This document shows positions 1-8,066 of a stretch of 38,123 nucleotides of DNA, piece by piece. The position numbers and the translations under genes are program-made. Origin of the DNA: an uncultured Clostridia bacterium (lineage in GTDB: Bacteria; Bacillota; Clostridia; TANB77; CAG-465); NCBI GenBank assembly GCA_947624625.1, contig CANQLD010000008.1, positions 1 through 38,123 on the forward strand, written 5' to 3'. The notes under the pieces were generated by a model. That model made no database searches and was not told the origin of the DNA. It was given only the letters and a program-made list of their open reading frames with translations. The first letter of the stretch is position 1. Every line of letters begins with the position of its first letter.

Positions 1-29
1 ACTACAATTACCCCTTTTACTCGGCTATT

Positions 30-58
30 ATTATACTACAAATTTCTTTACACTTCAA
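30..58 (-). promoter_or_regulatory. sigma-A promoter reading out of the left edge
   Basis: On the minus strand TTGAAG (53-58) and TATAAT (30-35) are separated by 17 bp. A GGGG-containing purine stretch follows at 11-20, so this probably drives a gene that starts left of the window. Inferred from consensus match only. Confidence 0.6.
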
Positions 59-79
59 GTAATTATTCACAAATATAAC

Positions 80-107
80 AAAGTCGGCTAAAAATTTAAC
101 CGACTTT
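80..107 (-). terminator. hairpin after the LRR gene
   Basis: AAAGTCGG (80-87) pairs with CCGACTTT (100-107). It lies just past the stop of the minus-strand leucine-rich-repeat gene. The U-run is weak on either strand, so termination efficiency is uncertain. Confidence 0.55.
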
Positions 108-127
108 ATATAAATATACAACTTTTT

Positions 128-949
128 TTATTCAAAAGTTACTTTCTTAAATTCTATACCAAATTCCTCTGAAAAATAATCATCCTCTTCAAATATAATT
201 TCTCTAAGATTTTGGCAATTTAAAAATAATTTTCCATTAATTTCTATAGCTCCCCTAAATACAACTTTCGTCAACTTTTCACAATCACTAAAGCAGTATC
301 TGTCAAGACATATATTTACTTTTGGAAAAACAATTTCCGTCAAACTGCTACAATAAGAAAAAGCATTCTCATTTATACATAATTTTTTCATCCAATTTAA
401 TGGTTTAACAAAACTTATTTTTTCAAGTTTATTACAATTTAAAAAAGCATCCCAATTTATTACTTCAAGTGTATTAGGTAATGTTATACTTTTTAAAGAC
501 TTACAATCAGCAAATGCATAACATCCAATTTTATATACTTTTGGAAGAGTAACTTTTTCTAAAGCACTACAACCTTTAAAAAGAAAGTCACTTATATATT
601 CTACTTTTGAGGGGATTTTTATACTTTTTAAACTACAACAAAATTCAAAAGCAGATGATTTAATTATTCCAATAGATTCTGGAAGTTTTATAATTTCAAG
701 ACTTAAACATCCTTCAAATGCCGAAATCCCTATTTCAATTACATTTGGCATAACAACTTCTTTTAAACATTTACAGTTTTTAAATGCGTACTTACCAATT
801 ATTTTTAGTGTACTTGGTAATATAACTTTCCTTATCCGTTCAAAATCTTTAAATGCAGAATCTTCTATAGATGTATAGCCCTCTGGTATTGTTACATTTT
901 CTAAATCCTCATACAATTTATTAATTGCATCCATTTTTGTAAATATCAT
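128..949 (-). CDS. BspA-like leucine-rich repeat protein (LRR_5 type)
   Basis: The 273-residue protein is almost entirely built from repeats of about 23 residues of the type I-x-L-P-x-x-x-x-x-I-x-x-x-A-F-x-x-C-x-x-L, which is the BspA / LRR_5 signature (for example AFEGCLSLEIIKLPESI). Members of this family are often adhesive or surface proteins, but this one has no signal peptide, membrane anchor or LPXTG motif and so looks cytoplasmic or non-classically exported. The start is supported by AAGGAGAG eight or so bases upstream. It has its own consensus promoter and is divergent from the next gene. No partner or substrate can be assigned; the function is unknown. Confidence 0.85.
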   Translation of the reverse strand: MIFTKMDAINKLYEDLENVTIPEGYTSIEDSAFKDFERIRKVILPSTLKIIGKYAFKNCKCLKEVVMPNVIEIGISAFEGCLSLEIIKLPESIGIIKSSAFEFCCSLKSIKIPSKVEYISDFLFKGCSALEKVTLPKVYKIGCYAFADCKSLKSITLPNTLEVINWDAFLNCNKLEKISFVKPLNWMKKLCINENAFSYCSSLTEIVFPKVNICLDRYCFSDCEKLTKVVFRGAIEINGKLFLNCQNLREIIFEEDDYFSEEFGIEFKKVTFE

Positions 950-1006
950 TTTTTTCTCTCCTTTTTTGTTATAGTTATAACTTAATTTAATATATCATTT
1001 TGAATT

Positions 1007-1035
1007 ATTATACTATTCCAAACTCAATATGTCAA
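1007..1035 (-). promoter_or_regulatory. promoter of the LRR gene
   Basis: Perfect consensus on the minus strand: TTGACA (1030-1035), 17-bp spacer, TATAAT (1007-1012), about 60 bp before the LRR start codon. Confidence 0.8.
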
Positions 1036-1047
1036 TATGCATTGAAC

Positions 1048-1076
1048 TTTACTTTTTATGTAAAATATGATATAAT
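1048..1076 (+). promoter_or_regulatory. promoter of the small membrane protein gene
   Basis: TTTACT (1048-1053), 17 bp, TATAAT (1071-1076), upstream of the GTG start at 1137. It overlaps no other element but is back to back with the divergent LRR promoter. Confidence 0.55.
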
Positions 1077-1136
1077 ATTAGTAAGAAATATTTTGAAAAT
1101 TAATTAATTATAATTATAAACATGGAGGGACATTTA

Positions 1137-1415
1137 GTGAATAGTAAATGGAACAAATTCAAAACTTGGGTGAAGGGGATTTTTAAAAATTCAAGATTTC
1201 CACACATCACCTATTGGGACATCGTACGGTTTGGTTCATGCATTAGAAAATTAGCTACAAGTTCAATTATACTTTATGTGCTTGCACATTTTGTACCTGA
1301 ACTTAGAATTAAATTACCGTATCTGTACCTATTGACAGACAAAATCATGGATGTATTTAATGTACTATTTAAATGGTTTGTCTATCTGCTACAATACTTA
1401 GGAGTCAACTTTTAA
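1137..1415 (+). CDS. small membrane protein, unknown function (92 aa)
   Basis: I do not recognise the family. The N-terminal 40 residues are basic (NSKWNKFKTWVKGIFK) and the rest has two hydrophobic stretches, around residues 40-55 and 62-90, consistent with one or two membrane helices. An ATG exists at 1122, but the GGAGGG inside its second and third codons is an excellent ribosome binding site for the GTG at 1137, so the GTG start is preferred. The gene is monocistronic, with its own promoter and a terminator whose stem includes the stop codon. It sits between an LRR protein and a type III toxin-antitoxin locus; nothing links it to either. Confidence 0.65.
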   Translation: MNSKWNKFKTWVKGIFKNSRFPHITYWDIVRFGSCIRKLATSSIILYVLAHFVPELRIKLPYLYLLTDKIMDVFNVLFKWFVYLLQYLGVNF

Positions 1416-1426
1416 AAGTTGACTCC
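1401..1426. terminator. bidirectional terminator overlapping a stop codon
   Basis: A perfect 26-bp palindrome: GGAGTCAACTTTT and its reverse complement, followed by TTATTGTTT on the plus strand. The TAA stop of the 92-residue gene (1413-1415) lies inside the stem. On the other strand the 3' end of the convergent toxin gene (stop at about 1427) abuts it, so it can serve both genes. Confidence 0.8.
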
Positions 1427-1916
1427 TTATTGTTTATCATTTATATATTTTTCAATTAATTTTCTTTTCATTTTAGTAATATCGTAAAAAGGTATTTTTA
1501 TGCCATTATTTGCCATTTCAATTACTTTTTTTGATGTTTGTATTACTTGTTCTTTTAAATTATTTGATATTTCAACATCTTTTTTTATTATTAATATATT
1601 TATTCTCAATAAAACTATCAATTGTTGGAAATATATTTTGTATTAAAAACACAGTTTCTCTATCTAAAAGTTTTCCAAATACAAAATTATAGACTTGTTT
1701 TCTAGTTTTAACTTTATTTTCATATATTTTCCTATATTTTTCAACTTTACTACTAATTGGGACAAACCATATTATATTTTCAATTTCACTATCTTTAAAA
1801 CATAGATAACAAGGTCGTTTTGTACCATAATCTTTATTCAACATTAATTTTAAATCTTTAAACTCATCAAAAAATTCATCTTTTAGAAAATAAAATTTAC
1901 CATTTTCTATTACCAC
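1427..1916 (-). pseudogene. type III toxin, ToxN/AbiQ superfamily (CptN-like), frameshifted
   Basis: The coding sequence starts at GTG (1914-1916) behind GAGGTGAAA. It reads about 108 codons, then shifts +1 in an A7 tract (1580-1586 on the plus strand) and ends at 1427. Removing one A gives 162 residues, the usual size for this family. Residues 7-75 (KFYFLKDEFFDEF ... RPCYLCFKD ... IIWFVPISSKVEKY) match what I recall of endoribonuclease toxins of the CptIN group, which are neutralised by pseudoknot RNA repeats. The locus layout, with tandem repeats, a weak terminator and then toxin on one transcript, is the diagnostic type III arrangement. The shift may be a real mutation, a slippage-prone tract, or a sequencing error, since three other genes here show the same kind of +1 change. 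Family assignment is by motif memory plus context. Confidence 0.78.
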
Positions 1917-1936
1917 ACTTTCACCTCATTAAAATC

Positions 1937-1968
1937 TTGAGAGCTAACCTAAAAAGGAAAGCTCTCAA
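1937..1968 (-). terminator. leaky terminator between antitoxin RNA and toxin
   Basis: On the minus strand TTGAGAGCT (1960-1968) pairs with AGCTCTCAA (1937-1945), followed only by GATTTT. The weak U-run fits the partial read-through that lets type III loci make many antitoxin repeats per toxin mRNA. Confidence 0.75.
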
Positions 1969-1974
1969 AAAATA

Positions 1975-2076
1975 ACATTTGTCCACCTACGCATTTATGG
2001 CTCGCAAGTAGGGTTGCGATTTACATTTGCTCACCTACGCACTTATTGTTCGCAAGTAGGGTTGCGATTTACATTT
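1975..2076 (-). repeat. two tandem 48-bp repeats plus a 6-bp partial
   Basis: Copies at 1975-2022 and 2023-2070 match at 43 of 48 positions; ACATTT at 2071-2076 begins a third unit. They are direct head-to-tail repeats without spacers, so not CRISPR. Confidence 0.9.
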
Positions 2077-2119
2077 AATTTGGACAAAGATACACTTAAG
2101 TATCTATATTATTATATTC

Positions 2120-2148
2120 ATTATACACTTCATTTATAATAATGTCAA
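2120..2148 (-). promoter_or_regulatory. promoter of the type III toxin-antitoxin locus
   Basis: Perfect consensus on the minus strand: TTGACA (2143-2148), 17 bp, TATAAT (2120-2125). Strong transcription is expected for an RNA antitoxin that must outnumber its toxin. Confidence 0.85.
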
Positions 2149-2259
2149 TATAATTCTTTAAAATATTTTAGCAAAATTCTGCTATTTTTCGACATTTTTA
2201 TATAATAATAGTTTACAATAATTAATTATTAATGAGGTATGTTAGTTTCATTACAATAT

Positions 2260-3204
2260 TTATGCCTTATTTTCACTTCCAAGTACATCAACAATTTTAT
2301 GTTTTACCATATTTTTAACTGCCTCTCTTGCTTTTGAAAGATATGTTCTTGGATCAAAAACACTTGGCTCATTTACAAATACTTCTCTTATATTAGCTGT
2401 CATTGCAAGACGAATATCACTATCAATATTTATTTTGCAAACTGACATTGTTGCAGCTTTTCTTAGCATATCTTCAGGAACACCTTTTGCTCCTGGTATT
2501 TGTCCACCATATTCATTACACATTTTAACAAATTCCTGTGGTACAGAAGATGCACCGTGAAGAACTATAGGGAAATCTGGAAGTCTTCTTCCGATTTCTT
2601 CTAATATATCAAATCTAAGTTTTGCATCACCTTTAAACTTGTATGCTCCGTGACTTGTTCCTATTGCAATTGCAAGAGAGTCACAACCAGTCCTTTTAAT
2701 AAATTCAACTGCCTCGTCTGGATCTGTATACATTGCATCACTATCTTTAACATTTACATCATCTTCTACTCCTGCAAGTTTTCCAAGTTCTGCCTCAACT
2801 ACAACTCCTCTTTCGTGTGCATAGTCTACAACCTTTTTTGTTAGTTCAACATTTTCTTCAAAACTATACTTTGAACCATCTATCATAACAGATGTAAAGC
2901 CACTATCTATACAATCCTTGCAAGTTTCAAAATCAGGCCCGTGGTCTAAATGAAGTACAACAGGAAGGTCTTTTCCTGCTTTTTCATTACACTCAATTGC
3001 AGCTTCAACTAATTTCTTTAAATAAATTGGATTTGCGTATTTTCTTGCTCCTGCTGATACTTGCAAAATAACAGGTGAATTGGTTTCGTTTGCTGCCTCC
3101 ATTATTCCTTGAATTATTTCCATATTGTTTACATTAAATGCACCTATAGCATATCCACCTTTATATGCATCTTCAAACATTTTTTTAGTTGTTGTAAGTC
3201 CCAT
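2260..3204 (-). CDS. fba: class II fructose-1,6-bisphosphate aldolase
   Basis: Zinc-dependent aldolase of glycolysis and gluconeogenesis, cleaving fructose 1,6-bisphosphate to DHAP and glyceraldehyde 3-phosphate in the cytoplasm. The 314 residues show the class II barrel: HLDHGPDF near residue 85 (catalytic Asp and zinc His), SVMIDGSKYSFEENV near 105, AELGKLAGVED near 138, the zinc His regions GTSHGAYKF and LHGASSVP, and the phosphate-binding KINIDSD. Length is normal for the shorter class II form. It begins six bases after the stop of the large charged protein, with GGGGG as ribosome binding site, so the two genes are co-transcribed. Confidence 0.96.
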   Translation of the reverse strand: MGLTTTKKMFEDAYKGGYAIGAFNVNNMEIIQGIMEAANETNSPVILQVSAGARKYANPIYLKKLVEAAIECNEKAGKDLPVVLHLDHGPDFETCKDCIDSGFTSVMIDGSKYSFEENVELTKKVVDYAHERGVVVEAELGKLAGVEDDVNVKDSDAMYTDPDEAVEFIKRTGCDSLAIAIGTSHGAYKFKGDAKLRFDILEEIGRRLPDFPIVLHGASSVPQEFVKMCNEYGGQIPGAKGVPEDMLRKAATMSVCKINIDSDIRLAMTANIREVFVNEPSVFDPRTYLSKAREAVKNMVKHKIVDVLGSENKA

Positions 3205-3210
3205 ATATAT

Positions 3211-4689
3211 TTACCCCCTTCTATTATTATATAAAGTTCTTGTGTACTCAAACTCTTTCTCATTAGTTTTATTTCTTTTTACATTTAGCTTTTCTTCAAC
3301 TGCTTTTGCTCTTATTTTTCTATTATCTCTTTCAGCCTCTATTTTAGCTACGTCTTCATCATCATTTACTGCATTAAGTCTTGGGTCATTTAAAATATTC
3401 CCTCTTCCTTCTTCTTGCTCTTCTTCAATTTCATCTGGTGTTTTCGAAGAAGTTTCATCAGTTTTTGCTGTTTCAACATCTTCATATTTTATACCAGCCA
3501 TAGTTTCAAGAGATTGTAATAGTTCTTCCGCTTTAGCATAATTGCCTCTTTCTTCTGCTTCATAATACTGTTCAAGTATAACATCAGCACTTTTATCTAT
3601 AGCAGCATCTGATTCATATGTTTGTTCATTACTCTCTTTTACATCTTGATACAAACTTACATCATTTTCTCTTTCAAGAGTAGTAACTTTTCCACCAAGT
3701 TGTATGTTATGTACTCTTTCATAAGTATCTCCTACTTCTTTATTTCTAAATCTTTCATCAGCTGCTCTTTCTTCTATGCTTTGTTGTAATTCTAAAGGAT
3801 TTGGAGAAATACTATATATTCTTGCTGATGCTTCCTTATATTCTTTTTGTAAACTATCCATTTGAGACTCAAATTTTTCAGGAGACATAGTACTTGCTCT
3901 TGTACTTAAATATGCAATATCTTCTGCTATATTTTCTCTTTTTTGGTAAAGCTCACTTACTCTATCAAGTGCGTCATCATTTTTTTTTAGTATAGCTCTT
4001 TCATTTCTTCCTGCTCTATATGCAAGACCTTCTTCAAATTTTTTTATATCTTCATCATCACGAATAACTGATGTTCTAGTAAGTCCTTTATAGTTTTGAT
4101 CTATGTTTTTTAAATACTTTTCATAAAGTACAAGTTTTGTTCCATTTCTATCTCCAACACTAATATCTCCAGTTTCAAGTTGATTATTTGGACCTCGTTC
4201 TTGTATCCCAAGTTTTAAATTATAATAATCCTCAAGTACAGCTTTATACATTGCTTTATATACAAGTGCTCTTAAATTTTCTTCATCTGTACTTATCTCT
4301 CCCTTTTCTTGATTTTCCTGTTCTTTTTCAACATTTTTTTCTATTTCATCTTTAGTAGCACCATCTACACCAATACCTGCATTTGATACTTCACTTACAG
4401 TTCTTGATATTTCTTTTTGTTCTTGTTTTTTCATTTCATCTACATTTTTTCCATCTATATCTGAACGAATTCTTTCCATAGTTGTTGGTTCAAGGTAAGC
4501 TCTTAATTCTTGTTGAATATCAACACCATATTTTTTGTTATATGAAGCAATTATTTCTTGCATTGCGGTATCTTCATATATATCTTTTACATCTTTTTGT
4601 AAATCATTAGACCTTGGTTTTCCTGCTTTATCATAAGCTTCCTTTACCAATTCTTGCAATTTATCTCTATTTTCTTCATATTTTCCCAT
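3211..4689 (-). CDS. large charged, coiled-coil-rich protein of unknown function
   Basis: I do not recognise this 492-residue protein. It has no signal peptide or membrane helix. It is very rich in Glu, Lys, Asp and Arg, with long helical stretches and acidic low-complexity segments (for example EIEEEQEEGRG near residue 430), so an extended, partly disordered coiled-coil cytoplasmic protein is likely. A clean AGGAGG site precedes the ATG, and a promoter lies directly upstream. It is the first gene of a two-gene operon with fba, but a metabolic role cannot be deduced from that. Possibilities include a scaffold or structural protein; none is supported by a motif. Confidence 0.7.
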   Translation of the reverse strand: MGKYEENRDKLQELVKEAYDKAGKPRSNDLQKDVKDIYEDTAMQEIIASYNKKYGVDIQQELRAYLEPTTMERIRSDIDGKNVDEMKKQEQKEISRTVSEVSNAGIGVDGATKDEIEKNVEKEQENQEKGEISTDEENLRALVYKAMYKAVLEDYYNLKLGIQERGPNNQLETGDISVGDRNGTKLVLYEKYLKNIDQNYKGLTRTSVIRDDEDIKKFEEGLAYRAGRNERAILKKNDDALDRVSELYQKRENIAEDIAYLSTRASTMSPEKFESQMDSLQKEYKEASARIYSISPNPLELQQSIEERAADERFRNKEVGDTYERVHNIQLGGKVTTLERENDVSLYQDVKESNEQTYESDAAIDKSADVILEQYYEAEERGNYAKAEELLQSLETMAGIKYEDVETAKTDETSSKTPDEIEEEQEEGRGNILNDPRLNAVNDDEDVAKIEAERDNRKIRAKAVEEKLNVKRNKTNEKEFEYTRTLYNNRRG

Positions 4690-4710
4690 AATACTTTTCC
4701 TCCTAATATT

Positions 4711-4739
4711 ATTTTACTACAAATAATGGTTTTATTCAA
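4711..4739 (-). promoter_or_regulatory. promoter of the charged protein-fba operon
   Basis: Minus strand TTGAAT (4734-4739), 17 bp, TAAAAT (4711-4716), ending about 20 bp before the start codon. Confidence 0.65.
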
Positions 4740-4747
4740 CTACTAAA

Positions 4748-5515
4748 TTAAATATTTATTTCAAGACCAACTGGGCAGTGATCACTACCATAAATCTCAT
4801 TATATATACTTGCCTCTTTAATTTTTTCTTTTATTCTATCTGATACAATTACATAGTCTATACGCCATCCAGCATTGTTTTTTCTTGCATTAAACATATA
4901 TGACCACCACGAATATGCGTCTTTTTTATCACTATATAAATATCTAAAAGTATCAACAAAGCCACTATTTAAAAGATTACTAATTTTTCCTCTTTCTTCA
5001 TCTGTAAAGCCTGCATTTTTATGGTTAGAAGCAGGATTTTTAAGATCTATTTCTTTATGTGCTACATTTAAATCACCGCAATATATAACTGGCTTTTTTG
5101 CGTCAAGTTCTTTTAGATATTTTAAAATTTCATCTTCCCATTTCATCCTGTAGTCTAATCTTTCAAGCTCTCTTTTTGAATTAGGTGTGTAACAATTTAC
5201 AAGGTAATAATTTTTAAATTCAAGAGTTATTACTCTTCCTTCTGTATCATGTTCTTCAATACCAAGCCCATAGCTTACTTTCAAAGGCTTTTCTTTAGTA
5301 AATACCGCAGTACCTGAATATCCTTTTTTTATCGCACTATTAAAATACACATTATAATCTTTAAAATCATTAAGCATAATCATATCAATTTGGTCTTCTT
5401 GCATTTTAGTTTCCTGTATGCAAAATATATCAGCATCAAGTTCTTTAAATGCATCTCTAAAACCTTTATTAAGTACTGCTCTAAATCCATTTACATTCCA
5501 CGATATAACTTTCAT
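4748..5515 (-). CDS. xth: exodeoxyribonuclease III / AP endonuclease
   Basis: Mg-dependent base-excision-repair nuclease of the exonuclease III / APE1 fold: it nicks 5' of abasic sites and trims 3' blocking groups. The 255 residues carry the full motif set: SWNVNGFRA at the N-terminus, DIFCIQETKMQ (metal-binding Glu), YSGTAVFTK, GDLNVAHKEIDL, WRIDYVIVS and the C-terminal GSDHCPVGL catalytic Asp-His. Length is typical. It follows rnhB by 13 bases in the same direction, suggesting a shared transcript. The AAAGGAGAAAG site upstream fixes the ATG. Confidence 0.95.
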   Translation of the reverse strand: MKVISWNVNGFRAVLNKGFRDAFKELDADIFCIQETKMQEDQIDMIMLNDFKDYNVYFNSAIKKGYSGTAVFTKEKPLKVSYGLGIEEHDTEGRVITLEFKNYYLVNCYTPNSKRELERLDYRMKWEDEILKYLKELDAKKPVIYCGDLNVAHKEIDLKNPASNHKNAGFTDEERGKISNLLNSGFVDTFRYLYSDKKDAYSWWSYMFNARKNNAGWRIDYVIVSDRIKEKIKEASIYNEIYGSDHCPVGLEINI

Positions 5516-5528
5516 ATTCTTTCTCCTT

Positions 5529-6155
5529 TTACTTAATAAATTTCTTGCAAAAACTTGGTCTATGTATTTGTGTTAATCCATATTTTTGTATTGCTTCTAT
5601 ATGTGCTTTTGTACCATAACCTTTATGTTTTGCAAATCCATATTCAGGATATTTTTTATCATATTCTATTAACATTCTATCCCTTGTAACTTTAGCAATT
5701 ATAGAAGCAGCTGCAATAGATTCAGATTTTGCGTCCCCTGATATAACAGTTTCATAGTTTATTTTAATATCAATGCCTTGATTTCCATCAATTAATACAT
5801 AGTCTGGCTTTATTTTTAAATTACCTATAGCCTCTTTCATAGCAAGTTTTGTTGCATTTAATATATTTACTTCTTCTATTACATCTACATCAGATATACC
5901 TATTCCAAAAGCTACAGCTTTTTCTTTTATAACCTCAAAAAGTTGTTCTCTTTTTTTCTCAGAAAGCTTTTTTGAATCATTTACTCCTTCTATTTTTTCG
6001 TTTTTTGGAAGTATTACTGCTGCTGCAACTACTGGTCCACAAAGTGGCCCTCTTCCTGCTTCATCAACTCCACAGATAAAGTTATATCCTTCATTATATA
6101 ATTTATTTTCTATTTCTAACATATTTGTTAGTCTTTGCTCTTCTTTTTCTACCAA
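5529..6155 (-). CDS. rnhB: ribonuclease HII
   Basis: Removes RNA from RNA-DNA hybrids and single ribonucleotides from DNA. Motifs: CGVDEAGRGPLCGPVV (catalytic Asp-Glu), VNDSKKLSEKKR, DYVLIDGNQGID (third acidic residue), GDAKSESIAAASIIAKVTRDR and the end AKHKGYGT plus IHRPSF. No ATG fits the N-terminus. The TTG at 6155 has GGTGA at a 6-base distance and is preferred; the TTG two codons earlier (6161) touches the ribosome binding site. About 208 residues, normal for the family. First gene of a likely two-gene DNA-maintenance operon with xth. Confidence 0.93.
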   Translation of the reverse strand: MVEKEEQRLTNMLEIENKLYNEGYNFICGVDEAGRGPLCGPVVAAAVILPKNEKIEGVNDSKKLSEKKREQLFEVIKEKAVAFGIGISDVDVIEEVNILNATKLAMKEAIGNLKIKPDYVLIDGNQGIDIKINYETVISGDAKSESIAAASIIAKVTRDRMLIEYDKKYPEYGFAKHKGYGTKAHIEAIQKYGLTQIHRPSFCKKFIK

Positions 6156-6173
6156 CTTCAATCACCAATTAGT

Positions 6174-6202
6174 ATTATACACAAAAAAACTTACAAAAGC
6201 AA
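6174..6202 (-). promoter_or_regulatory. promoter of rnhB-xth
   Basis: Minus strand TTGCTT (6197-6202), 17 bp, TATAAT (6174-6179), right before the rnhB ribosome binding site. Confidence 0.65.
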
Positions 6203-6229
6203 TATGGGAAAAAACAGGAATATTATATC

Positions 6230-7117
6230 CTATTTTTTCCCATAGTCAATTTCATGCTTTTTTTCTTTCAATCTTTTAATAATTGAATAATCACTTACAC
6301 ATAAATTATTATTTATGCCAAGTCCTATTTCTACTTCATCCCTATTTTTGTGATAATCACTTCCAGCCGTACCAATTAAATTATATTCAGTGCATATTTC
6401 TTCATATGTCTCTAATTCTTCTTTTTTCATTCTTGGATAATATATCTCCAAACCTGCAAGGCCAATATCAATTAATGGCTTAATAAATTCAGTAAAATTA
6501 GTATAATTAAGTTTCAAACTCTTAGGATGTGCAATAACTGGAACTCCACCACATCTAATAATTTTAGTAATAAGTTCAGGTGGTGTCATTTTCCGCCTTT
6601 CAATATGTGCCATCTGCCCATAATCCAAATATTTTGCATAAGCATCTTCAGGAGTATATGCTAATCCTTGCTTTGACATATACCTTGCTATATCATACCT
6701 TCCAAAACTTTTACCTTTAGCAAATCTTTTAACTGCCCCGTAGGTTATATCTATACCTTGATCTTTCAAAAGATTTATTATCCGTTCATTAGTTTTCTTT
6801 CTATCCTCTTCATATTCGGCAAGCAAAGGATATATTTTATTTGATACAAAGTATGCTAAAATATGGCAAATATGATTTTTTGAAAAACCTGCATCTAACA
6901 TACTTGCTCCAATCTCAATGCCAGGTATTAATTCTATCTTGCTATATCTTTCATTGCTATTAATAATGCTTTTTGCTAACCGATAAGAAGAAATGTTATA
7001 GTGTTCTGTAAGTGATAATACTCCAACATTATTTTCTACGGCCTTATCTAGTATTTCTTTTATATCAAGTTTACCATCTGAATACTTACTGTGTACGTGC
7101 AAATCAATATATTTCAT
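6230..7117 (-). CDS. PHP-domain phosphoesterase
   Basis: A 295-residue PHP (polymerase and histidinol phosphatase) family metal-dependent phosphoesterase. Metal-binding motifs are visible: DLHVHSKYSDG at residues 4-14, LTEHYN near 37-42, PGIEIG near 65, VIAHPKSL near 195 and GSDYHKN near 253. Stand-alone proteins of this layout include the RNase AM / 3',5'-nucleotide phosphatase group, so a role in nucleotide or short-RNA turnover is plausible but the substrate cannot be read from the sequence. AGGAGG precedes the ATG. It lies between rnhB and rsmI, with its own non-coding flanks. Confidence 0.85.
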   Translation of the reverse strand: MKYIDLHVHSKYSDGKLDIKEILDKAVENNVGVLSLTEHYNISSYRLAKSIINSNERYSKIELIPGIEIGASMLDAGFSKNHICHILAYFVSNKIYPLLAEYEEDRKKTNERIINLLKDQGIDITYGAVKRFAKGKSFGRYDIARYMSKQGLAYTPEDAYAKYLDYGQMAHIERRKMTPPELITKIIRCGGVPVIAHPKSLKLNYTNFTEFIKPLIDIGLAGLEIYYPRMKKEELETYEEICTEYNLIGTAGSDYHKNRDEVEIGLGINNNLCVSDYSIIKRLKEKKHEIDYGKK

Positions 7118-7217
7118 ATATTTTCCTCCAATTATGGATGAACCATTTTATTATTTTTCTATCATTATACCACCATATACAATTATAATCTAGTAAAATC
7201 AAAAAATTTCTACTAGA

Positions 7218-8066
7218 TTATTCTTTTATATCTATACACTCCTTGTATAAATCGTTTTTGCTTATATTATTTTCTTTTGCAACTTTCTTTATTGCCTCTT
7301 TTTTTTCCATTCCATTTTTTATATATATACTGACTAACTCTTTTAAATCTTGAGAAGATTTATTTTTTTCTTCTTCAATATTATCTTTATCTACTCCTTC
7401 AACAATTAATACAATTTCACCTCTTATTGAGTTTTCTTCTATATCTTTTATTTTATCAATAATTGTAGTATGTATATATTCTTCATGTATTTTAGTTAAT
7501 TCTCTTGCTACACATATATTTCTATTTCCAAAATACTCATACATATCTTTTAAAGTTGCAAGTATTTTGTGTGGTGCTTCATAAAAAATCATTGTTCTTT
7601 CTTCAAATTTTAATTCTTCTAATCTTTTCTTTCTTTGCTTTTTATTTACAGAAAGAAAGCCTTCAAATGTAAATCTTGTGCTATCTAATCCACTTCCAAC
7701 GATAGCAGTGGCTAAAGCTGTAACACCTGGTATAACTTCTATATCATAATTATTTTCAACTAGATATTTTACTAAATTTTGACCAGGGTCAGATATTACA
7801 GGCATTCCTGCATCAGATACTAAAGCTAAATTTTTTCCCATATCTAAAAATTCTACTACTTTTGATATTTTATCATCTTCATTATGTCTATGATAACTTA
7901 TTAAATGTTTTTCTATATTCAAATGATTTAATAACTTAAGTGTTTGCCTTGTATCTTCTGCAAGTATTAAATCTACACTTTTTAATGTATCTATTGCCCT
8001 TAATGTGATATCAGATAAATTCCCTATTGGAGTACCAACTATATATAACTTTCCTTTTTCCTTCAT
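7218..8066 (-). CDS. rsmI: 16S rRNA (cytidine-1402-2'-O)-methyltransferase
   Basis: SAM-dependent enzyme of the tetrapyrrole-methylase fold that 2'-O-methylates C1402 in the ribosomal P site. Diagnostic motifs: KLYIVGTPIGNLSDIT at the start, LILAEDTRQT near 36, LVSDAGMPVISDPG near 85 and VIPGVTALATAIVGSG near 114, then FYEAPHKI and ARELTKIHEE. The 282-residue length is normal. The C-terminal tail (KKEAIKKVAKENNISKNDLY) is the helix-turn-helix-like end seen in Firmicutes RsmI. The start has AGGAGAAAG upstream. About 150 bp upstream lies the terminator of a small RNA. Confidence 0.94.
   Translation of the reverse strand: MKEKGKLYIVGTPIGNLSDITLRAIDTLKSVDLILAEDTRQTLKLLNHLNIEKHLISYHRHNEDDKISKVVEFLDMGKNLALVSDAGMPVISDPGQNLVKYLVENNYDIEVIPGVTALATAIVGSGLDSTRFTFEGFLSVNKKQRKKRLEELKFEERTMIFYEAPHKILATLKDMYEYFGNRNICVARELTKIHEEYIHTTIIDKIKDIEENSIRGEIVLIVEGVDKDNIEEEKNKSSQDLKELVSIYIKNGMEKKEAIKKVAKENNISKNDLYKECIDIKE

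Larger units (their letters stand above)
1937..2113 (-). ncRNA. type III antitoxin RNA, two pseudoknot repeats (CptI-like)
   Basis: The transcript predicted from the promoter at 2120-2148 starts near 2113. It contains a short 5' hairpin (2088-2103), two 48-nt repeats and the terminator hairpin. In each repeat UCGCAA pairs with UUGCGA and CCUAC pairs with GUAGG, and the two stems interleave. In the first transcribed repeat the strands are 2062-2067 with 2050-2055, and 2056-2060 with 2034-2038; the second copy has the same stems 48 nt further on. That is an H-type pseudoknot, the fold known for ToxI, CptI and AbiQ antitoxins. Five of 48 positions differ between repeats and none lies in a stem. 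The predicted role is to bind and inhibit the adjacent toxin, which would process the repeats. Confidence 0.8.

Noticed and set aside
1975-2076. Tandem 48-bp repeats as a CRISPR array
   Set aside because: Units abut without spacers, there are only two, and no cas genes are near; pseudoknot potential and the adjacent toxin explain them better.
7186-7220. Inverted repeat TAATCTAGTA/TACTAGATTA at the end of rsmI as a terminator
   Set aside because: The stem is present, but no U-run follows on the minus strand, so I cannot support termination.
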